Positions 56,282 through 64,000 of a stretch of DNA of 64,000 nt are shown piece after piece. Each line of letters opens with the position of its first letter. The stretch's first letter is position 1. The notes under the pieces are model-generated. The model saw only the letters and a list, made by a program, of their open reading frames with translations. It searched no databases and was not told the DNA's origin. The stretch is taken from positions 930,001 to 994,000 of the forward strand of contig NC_085891.1 in NCBI RefSeq assembly GCF_035222375.1, read 5' to 3'. Both the position numbers and the translations under genes were made by a program. The stretch comes from Podospora pseudocomata (taxonomy: Eukaryota > Ascomycota > Sordariomycetes > Sordariales > Podosporaceae).

Positions 56282-56727
56282 TGTTACGTCCCAAGCGTAA
56301 TACCCCTATACAGGAACCACTGGGTGGTACCCGAGGTGCTGGGCACCTCAGCCAATCATTGGGCCAGGGATGGAAAGACCCACAAGCCCCCGTGCAACCA
56401 ATCAGGAGTTGCTCAGTCTGATCAGTGGCCAAGACCACTGAGCACACTGAGCAAGGTACAAAGATACTTCAGAAATATATGTAGACAGCTTGACATAAAT
56501 AGGGGGGAGCGCCGGGCGCTCCCCGTATCGAGGAATCTGATTCCTCATGCAAGCAATTCAAGTTCATTTGTCTACAATCTACTTTCAGTAGCTCTTTGTT
56601 AGAACAACCTGTTGTTGACAGTGAACCCGTGTCTGAGACGCTTGCCACAACCTTCGATTATCCTGTCATATTCACCTCTGGCGTACTGCCTTGCAGTCTG
56701 TATCCATTTCTGGTGCAGGTTGTAACA
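56282..56727 (+). mobile_element. Second solo LTR, different family, 446 bp
   Basis: Begins TGTTACGTCC and ends GGTTGTAACA, with inverted termini TGTTAC/GTAACA. It is flanked by a perfect 5-bp target duplication CTGCA at 56277-56281 and 56728-56732. A TATA-like CATAAATAGG near 56494 followed by GC-rich sequence fits an LTR promoter and orients it on the plus strand. Its GC content is much higher than the surrounding relic and I see no internal region. It differs from the 238-bp LTR in sequence and length, so two families have inserted within 500 bp. It looks whole as a solo LTR and relatively recent. Confidence 0.8.
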
Positions 56728-56732
56728 CTGCA

Positions 56733-56830
56733 ACCTAAATTAAAATTAAAACTAGAATATAAGTGTGTAGATAAAGTGTAAGTACTAACGTAATAACTAT
56801 AAATTAAAGGCTTATTGCGTAATAGTGCTA
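56733..56830. repeat. AT-rich relic, right edge
   Basis: Resumes the AT-rich character of 54990-55880 (AATTAAAATTAAAACTAG) after the second LTR. It ends where a GC-rich stretch begins near 56830. Confidence 0.5.
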
Positions 56831-58897
56831 GGCGAGGCGCGGCCGACCGCTCAGAAAACGGCAGCCTCGACGGCAACACATAGATTACACTAGGACCCTC
56901 TTTTCCTCCAACACAAGATTTTGTGCGATGCGAGCCCTCATGCGGGTTAGACTGGATGGAAGTGTTCTTGACGAGAAGGTTGCAGCCTGCATATTGCGAA
57001 TTGCAGCTCAGCCCAAGTACTTTGCAGGAGAAGAACCAAACTCGGCCACTCTCTCCCACCGCTCGCAAAGTGCTGGATGTTCAGCCTATCAAGGTGTGAG
57101 GATCATTCCGGCTGGGCAACTCGGCACCTCCCAATCTGTCATCTGTCTTTTTGTTTGATACACGATAGGGTGTCAGACCCGAAAGGCGGTGGTGGTGAAG
57201 GCGGTATAGAGTCGGACTGATAGTAGAGGTCTGCTATCAAAAGGGCAATGGTGTCCGGTGACACAGCATGTCTTCTTCTCTCAGTTAGAGACGGGCGATG
57301 TCGGACATTCGGGGATGCTCCTGACCTGCTAATCTTGGGATAAGGACGGCACTATGCGCATCAGGAGGCAATCCACAGCGAGGGTGCGAGGGTCCTTTGT
57401 CTGTGTCTGAACAGAGTCAAGCGCCATTGTTACGATGCTCCTCCCAAGTCGAAATTCCGCCAGCCGGGTCTTTCCCGCCACTGGACATTTTTGGAGAAGC
57501 AGGTGGAGTCAGCGTGGGTTGAAAGGAACCATCAACCACCACGCAAATACCCTGGTCCAAAAGATCGATCGCCATGGGGTGGGGCCCGCAGCCAACGACG
57601 GAAGAGGAAGAAACGGGCGCACAGGGCAAAGCTGGCATTTCGAGAAATGGAAACGGCCGTTATTGTGAAATTGTGAAGTTGCCGCCGTTTTTCAGTTGGC
57701 CTTTGCCCAGCGCCACGGCCCGGGGCTCTGGTGATCAGCACAAGCACAAGCACAACTCTGGGCACAGGCTATGCTGCGCTGTGCCTTGTGGAAATGTAGG
57801 AAGAGAACGTGTGCTTCCACGCCGCCTTTTCCTTCGTCTCAACCAAACCAGAGTGACGGACGGCGTCACAAGCGGCGGCAGAGTCAGTCCGCCTCCGATG
57901 GCCAAAAGTAAAAAGTATAAAAGCTTTTCGGTCGCATTATTCATATTGGTCATGCTGTGAATAAAAGCGAAGAAAAAAGGGACCTGCCCGGCCCCGTTTT
58001 GTCTTGGTGTTACGTTTTTCATCACCATCCGTTTTTGTTTGTTGCCATGGGCGGGCATTGCGGGCGGAGTGACCTCAGCACTAACAGCCAACCAAAGGGG
58101 GGACTCAGCCAACATCCCACTCTCGACCCGCTCTTCTCTCGTCGTCGCCATCTCATCAGCCAAGCGCAGCCAAGTGCCAAGGTGGTGGACCCGGCTCCTC
58201 GCTTTTGAGGGCAACCCTGCGTCGCCCCCCTCCCTCTCTCTTGTTCCCTGCATTTCGCGACGGCACGGCCCCATCGCTGGACACGACCATATCCCCTCCT
58301 TGAACCGCTCCGCCAGGTCTCAAAAACCTGATATTTTGCCGCATTCCCGCTCTGCTTTTGACATTTTGCGTGTTTGTGTGACATTTTCACCCTCTCGCAA
58401 CTCAACTCTTCTCCCAAACCAAAAGGACAACGTCATCTGCACGTCGACTTACCACCGACGACCCTGCTTTTCGACCAGGCCTTCCAGAAGACTACCTCAC
58501 CTTCCAGCATTTCACTCTTGGGTCGACGGCCGAACGACCTGCTTCTCTAACACCACCACCCCCAAACAACCCACCGGCCTTTCAAACTACCAACCTCAGA
58601 TTTCGACGTGATGGCTCTGCTGTTATAGCAATACGGTCCCTAGGGACACCGCCTTGTACGCCACTTGCAAGCCATAAGGTAGAGGACTGCTCTCGTCGCA
58701 GACTTCAGACTCCGCCCACAGCGGACACTCACGATATCATTTCTCTATCAACAAACCAGCAACATCCACACACCCACACACACATATCTCGACCGCTGGA
58801 CTCTTACTGCCCTTTCTTCCACTCCCAGGACATCTGTTATCCTGCCGGTTGAGCCACCAGCTCGACGGCCACTTATACTCACATCCCGTTCTCGAAA
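56831..58897. other. Gene-poor interval and long leader of the DUF2457-like gene
   Basis: The part nearest 58897 is CA- and CT-rich with several short upstream frames and is probably a long 5' leader and promoter. Frames up to 190 codons on both strands lack any domain. Confidence 0.5.
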
Positions 58898-61135
58898 ATG
58901 GAACAACACCGATACACACCTCACGACTATGCGACATCAAATGTGTTGGCATGGACCACGACAAACTCCGCCAATGTGGAGCCATCAGTGGAAGAAGATG
59001 CGGGGGCTGATACGGACGAGCCACCGGATTGTCCGCCGCCAATGTCCCCCTTATCAAATCACTTCAAGCGAACTGCCATCCGCCGAGGCAGCGAGCAGCA
59101 CGAATCCCTCCTGACCAAGGCTTTCCAAAGCCATTCAGATGAGGAATCTCACGATGCGACGTCTCTTGCTAGAAGGCGGAGACGCTCCATCACCAGCAAC
59201 TTCAGCATCGCCTCGACTGCTGAGCTGACCTGCGATACCGGGCTTACCACGCCTGCGCGCACCAGCTCACCCAGCCCTCGCTTCTCCAGCATCGGCTTCG
59301 TTCCCCTCATGGGCAAGACGCCCGTGCCGGTTGTGCGCATTGAGCGGGATAGCGACGCCGCGGTACAGGCCTTGGCCAAGAAGAGATGCATCTCTTTTGC
59401 CTGCGCGGCGAAGCCCAAGACCGATGATAAGGTCTCGATGCCACCACCTCCCAAGCCCACAGATAATGGGACGAAGTCGCAAGCGGCACCGAAGAAAACC
59501 ACCATCAAGTTCGCCTGCCCCGCTGCGCCCCCCAAGACGGCGGGCGCACAGACTCGCCCGATGACTCCTGTTCCCAGAGATGTTCGTGTTCAGAAGCCAC
59601 GGACTCCCTCGACGGTTCGGGCACGGCCCTCGACACCCCGCAGAACTTCCAACAGCCCCATTGCCATTCAGAGCAAGAAGTGGATTGCTGCTAATGCCAA
59701 TGACCTTGACAGCGAGAATGCTCACTTTCACGAGTTCGCCAGTGAAACTCCCCAAGAAGATGACTGGATCAGGCATGATGATGTCCACAAGCCCAAGCTG
59801 ACCATCCAGGATACGCTTCAAAAGGAGATGGAGATCCGGAAGCTCGGCAAGGAAGCTGAAGAGGAGGCGGAGGCTGAGGAGGAAGAGCTCGATGAAGAAG
59901 TGGATGAGGACGAAGATGGCGAGGAAGATGACGATGACGATGAGTCTCCGAATGGCGATGATGGGGACGACGACGATGATCTGGACGACGAGGCTGACGA
60001 GGAAGAGGTTGAAGAGGAAGAGGAAGACGACGTCAATGTTGGATACAACTGGGATGACGAGGCTTCTGACGGCTACAAAACCGACAACGAAATTGGTTTT
60101 GCCGAGTCCGACGATGAAGATGATGGGTTACTTCTCTGGACCACCCGCGTTGGTCACCATCAGACTCTGTCTGGGGCTGTTTTGTCGGCTGCTCGGAGAC
60201 TGTCTGTCGGCGAGAGTTCTGATTCCTCTGCCGGTGAGGGCAAGTCGAACCTTGTTCGCAAGAAGACAAAGCGCTCCAGATCCCGCCCCGTACCCTTCCG
60301 CCCTGCCACTCCTGAGCTTCCCGACAGCACCGATTTTGTCTGCGGTACTTTGGATGAGGACAGGCCGCTGGAGGATGCCTACATCTCTTGCGTAGAGGCG
60401 CGGAAGCGCGACAAGGTGCCAGTCATTCCTCAGGATATCGATCCCAGTTTCCCCACCTCGGACATCGAAGACGAACCCGAAGAGCCCTATGGCAAGGGTT
60501 ATGGAGAGAGCGACGAGCATGGCTGGCTTCACGGCGAGTTCGAGGACCTGCACCACGAGCGTGACCGTCGCGGACGCAAGAGCGGCAAGGGCCCATCTCC
60601 CAAGCGATTCCGCTCGCCCCCTCCCAAGCGCCGTCTTTCTCCCGCCCCTAAGATGCGCGGCCGTTCTCCCCTGAAGCCCACTGAGCGCGCTTCCCCTCGC
60701 AGGTTCAAGTCACCAGCCCCGATTTCCATGGCGTACAGGTCTTCTGCCTCGCCCTCACCTGGTCAGGACAGCGATCACGTTGCTTTCAAGGCACTTGCAT
60801 TCCGCCCTGGTCTCGGCCTCCCCCACACCAAGTCCCTTCCCAAGGCACCGGGCATGTTTCTGAAGCAGAAGGCCCGCAAGGCCAAGGTTGCCGCCGAGGA
60901 GAAGGACTCGACCCATGTCCGCGGTGCCATTGACATTGTCAAGGGTCTCGAACAGAAGAGACAGCGTCGCAAGGAAAAGTACCACCAAAAGTACTGTAGC
61001 CGCGCGCGCAAGGAAAAGGCGAAGGAGAAGGCTCACCCGAAACGCACGATCCCCGGCGAGGGAGCAGAGCGTATGAGGGAGCTTGGTCTCACGATGGCGG
61101 GCAAGAATCCCGGTCATTATGTTCTTTCCATCTAA
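58898..61135 (+). CDS. Acidic fungal protein, DUF2457-like, 745 aa
   Basis: Intronless. The order of parts matches the fungal DUF2457 (PF10446) type as I recall it; I could not run a search. After a Ser-rich head with ARRRRRSITSNFSIAS come two related short motifs, KKRCISFACAAKPK and KKTTIKFACPAAPP. A basic Pro/Arg stretch follows and then WIRHDDVHKPKLTIQDTL. A 90-residue run of almost pure Glu/Asp occupies about residues 320-405, followed by VGYNWDDEASDGYKTDNE and FGESDDEDDG-like blocks. The C-terminal third alternates SP-rich phosphorylation-like repeats (SPKRFRSPPPKRRLSP) with a basic helix (EQKRQRRKEKYHQKY). It looks nuclear and disordered and could bind basic proteins or nucleic acid; the function is unknown. 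Confidence 0.75.
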   Translation: MEQHRYTPHDYATSNVLAWTTTNSANVEPSVEEDAGADTDEPPDCPPPMSPLSNHFKRTAIRRGSEQHESLLTKAFQSHSDEESHDATSLARRRRRSITSNFSIASTAELTCDTGLTTPARTSSPSPRFSSIGFVPLMGKTPVPVVRIERDSDAAVQALAKKRCISFACAAKPKTDDKVSMPPPPKPTDNGTKSQAAPKKTTIKFACPAAPPKTAGAQTRPMTPVPRDVRVQKPRTPSTVRARPSTPRRTSNSPIAIQSKKWIAANANDLDSENAHFHEFASETPQEDDWIRHDDVHKPKLTIQDTLQKEMEIRKLGKEAEEEAEAEEEELDEEVDEDEDGEEDDDDDESPNGDDGDDDDDLDDEADEEEVEEEEEDDVNVGYNWDDEASDGYKTDNEIGFAESDDEDDGLLLWTTRVGHHQTLSGAVLSAARRLSVGESSDSSAGEGKSNLVRKKTKRSRSRPVPFRPATPELPDSTDFVCGTLDEDRPLEDAYISCVEARKRDKVPVIPQDIDPSFPTSDIEDEPEEPYGKGYGESDEHGWLHGEFEDLHHERDRRGRKSGKGPSPKRFRSPPPKRRLSPAPKMRGRSPLKPTERASPRRFKSPAPISMAYRSSASPSPGQDSDHVAFKALAFRPGLGLPHTKSLPKAPGMFLKQKARKAKVAAEEKDSTHVRGAIDIVKGLEQKRQRRKEKYHQKYCSRARKEKAKEKAHPKRTIPGEGAERMRELGLTMAGKNPGHYVLSI

Positions 61136-62105
61136 ACGGAAGGCTATCTGATTTGCATCGCAAGGGCATACACTGGGGTTCATACACCACAGCATTCATC
61201 TGGGGCGGTCATCATGATTATTCACGAGCCTGGCGTACAAATTTCTTGTTTCTTTCTCACGACCACGGCGTTTTCACACATTGCCTTTCTTTTTTTTGGT
61301 CTATTCCTCCTTAGTAATTATCTCGCCCGGGTCCAGGCTGGCTGGCTAGTTTTCAACAACGCCGGTGACGGTCGACCTGGTACAACTCTATGTACATAAA
61401 GGCACAACTTTTTTGTAGTTGCAATGCATCTTCCCGTCTCTTCAGGGAATCAAGAATATACATTTTGAACCATTTTGGAGTTTTGCGATCAGTGACTGTT
61501 TGATGCTTGAGCAAATGGGTGCTCAGCCCAACCATGTGTGTACATGATGCAAGTAAAGGGGGTTGGTGTGGGTTAAGACGTTATTGGAGTGCCGAGGCTG
61601 CACACGATCACGATCAAGCTCATGGTTACGAATCATTTAAATCGGATGTTTACGCCTCCATTTCGCGTTGGACCAGGCAATGAAAATCGAAGATGCGCGC
61701 CTCACCATCAGCGTCAGCATTTCCCAACAACACCTTTGTAGAAAGGGAGATGCCCCCTTTTCAAGGTTCAGGGGTCAGGTGACTATCTGCCTGATATTTC
61801 AGGTATCAACCAGCTGTCATTCTGGGTGCTGCCACTTGGGGTCACGGGCGGTGGGGCGATGGTGAGGTAGGCTAGGTGGCCCCTGCGCAAGCAAGGCCAA
61901 GTAATTCTTGTAGCGCAGCTCTGGCCACTCCCTGAACAGACCAGCACGCAACCCGATCGGTTTCCATCGTCCAATTCCATTCCATTTCCTGACCGGACAA
62001 CAACTAACCTAAAGCTTTGCTTTGCCATCACCGCGACACGCTAGCTACCTACCTACCCGACCGAAAAGTAAAACGAAGGGATAGAACGCGAGAGAGAGAA
62101 ACAAG
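61136..62105. other. Intergenic, SAR1 promoter region
   Basis: Contains the 3' flank of the acidic-protein gene and the promoter and leader of SAR1 just before 62106 (CTACCTACCTACC and GAGAGAGA motifs). No other gene. Confidence 0.5.
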
Positions 62106-62891
62106 ATGTGGCTTGTTAACTGGTGTAAGTATTTTTGGGCAAGGGGTGTTTCGATGGGATGGGGGCGAGATGCTGACGTTTGGGGGATGAACAAACAGTC
62201 TACGATGTGCTCTCTTCGCTTGGCTTGTTGAACAAGCATGCCAAGCTGTTGTTTTTGGGCTTGGACAATGCGGGCAAGACGACGCTGTTGCACATGTTGA
62301 AGAATGACCGGGTGGCTATTTTGCAGCCTACGTTGCATCCTAGTGCGTATTTGTTTCTGATTGAGGGAGGGAGTAAAGGGGACTGACGACGATGGTGGTT
62401 TTTAGCTTCCGAGGAGCTCGCGATTGGTAATGTCAGGTTTACGACTTTTGATTTGGGTGGTCATCAGCAGGGTGAGTCTTTACGTGTGCCCTTTTTGGAG
62501 AAGGTTGAATGAATAGGGAGTGCTGACGTGGAATGTGTTGTGGAAAACAGCTCGCCGCCTCTGGAAGGATTACTTCCCCGAAGTCAACGGCATCGTCTTC
62601 CTCGTTGACGCCAAGGACCACGAGCGGTTCCCCGAGGCCAAGGCCGAGATTGATGGGCTTCTTTCGATGGAGGAGCTGGCCAAGGTCCCGTTTGTGGTGT
62701 TGGGTAACAAGATTGATCACCCGGATGCGGTAAGTGAGGATGAGCTTCGCCACCATTTGGGGATTTACCAGACGACGGGCAAGGGCAAGATTCCGCTGGA
62801 GGGGATCCGCCCGATTGAGGTTTTCATGTGCTCGGTTGTGATGAGGCAGGGGTATGGGGATGCTATTCGGTGGTTGTCGCAATACGTTTAG
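62106..62891 (+). CDS. SAR1: Small COPII coat GTPase Sar1
   Basis: Ras-superfamily GTPase that starts COPII coat assembly at ER exit sites by inserting its N-terminal amphipathic helix when GTP-bound. Four exons: 62106-62124 (19 nt), 62199-62342, 62406-62471 and 62551-62891, phases agreeing, 189 aa. The N-terminus [17 protein letters not shown] is the Sar1 membrane helix. Nucleotide motifs: [11 protein letters not shown] (P-loop), TLHPT (switch 1 Thr), DLGGHQQARRLW (switch 2, with His in place of the Ras Gln as in all Sar1), NKID, and CSVV. It ends AIRWLSQYV. Essential and single-copy in fungi. Highly secure. Confidence 0.97.
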
Positions 62892-64000
62892 GGGAGGGGT
62901 TTGGATATGGGGGGGAGTGAGGTGACGGGGCGATATGAGGGACGGTATAAGAGGGTAGTAATGGATGGGGATAAGAATCAATACAGAAGGCCAGTTGCGT
63001 TTGCTTGTGTTTGATGGGGGATTGCGGGTGTGGTTGGCTGTTGAACTTGTGGTGTAGGCATGGGCGAGAATGTTTTGAGGCGTTATGATATATGATTTAT
63101 ATTGGAAATGATACTTTTCTACCTGCCTCTCATGCTGATGATGCCGAGCGGGACAGGCTTCGAAAGATGATTGCTAGGCGTACTGGGATGAAGACCAGAC
63201 CTCGCTAGATATTTTGATGGAAATCATCAGATTGTACACAGGCGCGTATTTGGGAGGCACCACAAGATGGTCAACAGGCCTCGTCACATGATAGGCAGAT
63301 CTACAGATTCGCAGCAAGCTCCAGAATTTCGTTCTTGATTTGCAATGATGATCTTTGTTCTAGTGTAATACCGAGGTGAAATAGAAGTCTAGGCAGGACA
63401 TAAAAGGAGGCTGAAGTTATCCCCAACACTTCGGAAATGAGCCCATAGGTGGAATGATTCCCCGAGTCCACTGGGGATGATGGTCAGAGGGAGGGTGGAC
63501 GGGACGCAGTGGATGGAGCTTGACGATTCAGGGTTGCATAACCCGGTTCATCGGCGGTGTGTTACCCCAGCTCAAGAAGGGCATATCTGGAAGAGATGAG
63601 AAGCGGAAATTTACAGCCCTTGCCTGGACGCTGAAAAGAAAAAGAATAAAGTCTATGATCTTGAGATCACAGCGTGTGTGAGGTTGTGGTAGGGAGGTGA
63701 CAAGGATAGCTTGGCATATGTTTTCCCCAAGTTTGGGGGTGGAGAGTGCTGCACAGGAGGTGCCACTTTGCCAAAAGCAAACCGACGTCATTCCACTGTC
63801 CTCCTGACAGCGGTGCGCGCAGCGGCGGCGGCGACAATTCACCTTTTTTGAATCAGCACTTTTTACCCACTAGATTGTTACCTACTGCATCACACTCCGG
63901 CGCAAATCAATTTACGACTGAAGGAAGGGCAAAGAGGTGGAAAGAAAAAAGAAAAAAACTCTGGGAAGCGGCGCGAATATGCTATCTCTTCTCGGGGTTT
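62892..64000. other. Right flank without a supportable gene
   Basis: Downstream of SAR1 only short frames are seen; the last 200 bases are rich in AAAG and GAAAA. Nothing else was recognised before the window ends. Confidence 0.5.

Noticed and set aside
57574-58611. Frames of 128, 179 and 190 codons around 58 kb
   Set aside because: They sit in the presumed leader and promoter of the acidic-protein gene and are mutually overlapping with no recognisable domain.
1-64000. CRISPR arrays, bacterial operons, tRNA and rRNA genes
   Set aside because: The window is fungal nuclear DNA; no regularly spaced repeats, ribosome-binding-site-led operons, cloverleaf sequence or 5S rRNA match were seen.
1-64000. 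A secondary-metabolite or defence gene cluster
   Set aside because: No polyketide synthase, NRPS, terpene cyclase, NLR or het-type domains are present; the genes are mainly housekeeping.

Overview
The window reads as nuclear DNA of a filamentous ascomycete, most likely of the order Sordariales. Genes are compact and carry short introns (about 50-100 nt) with GTRNGT donors and CTRAC-like branch points just before the acceptors. Housekeeping proteins have filamentous-fungal features. One AT-rich stretch looks eroded by RIP-type mutation. The order is an inference from style and protein character; no species can be named from sequence alone.

Layout. 1-1678 has no gene. 1.7-6.9 kb: CAAX protease Rce1 (+), Golgi GDP-mannose transporter (-) and a short-chain dehydrogenase (-). 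8.1-9.5 kb: a SANT-like DNA-binding protein (-) whose reading frame is split by a TGA. 11.8-13.1 kb: a TFC7-type histidine phosphatase (-) in four exons. 15.4-20.2 kb: an aftiphilin/Laa2-like clathrin accessory protein (-) and a TBC1D5-like Rab GAP (+), head to head. 20.5-26.3 kb: an accessory pocket with an orphan ORF, one intact 2EXR gene, three decayed 2EXR copies and a predicted GPI-anchored protein. 26.4-37.3 kb: adenylosuccinate lyase, a Zn2Cys6 transcription factor with about 3.4 kb of gene-free upstream DNA, and 5-aminolevulinate synthase. 38.7-51.8 kb: a large SNF2 ATPase (-), glutathione synthetase (+), an unrecognised zinc-ribbon protein (-) whose frame holds a TAG, and ATP synthase delta (-). 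51.8-58.9 kb: a gene-poor stretch with an AT-rich repeat relic and two solo LTRs, each with a perfect 5-bp target duplication. 58.9-62.9 kb: an acidic DUF2457-like protein (+) and the COPII GTPase Sar1 (+).

How the genes relate. Most are single-copy housekeeping genes for secretion (Rce1, GDP-mannose transporter, TBC GAP, clathrin accessory protein, Sar1), mitochondria (ALA synthase, ATP synthase delta), purine and glutathione synthesis, and chromatin or transcription (SNF2, Zn2Cys6 factor, TFC7-like). I see no biosynthetic cluster, CRISPR array or intact mobile element. The least ordinary signals are the 2EXR birth-and-death cluster, two apparently functional genes with in-frame stops, exons and introns that a plain ORF view misses (a GC-AG intron, a 60-nt frame-neutral intron, hidden 3' exons), and a switch from C-rich to G-rich coding strand inside several genes. 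I found no convincing new biological system. All splice sites are read by eye and unconfirmed by transcripts.
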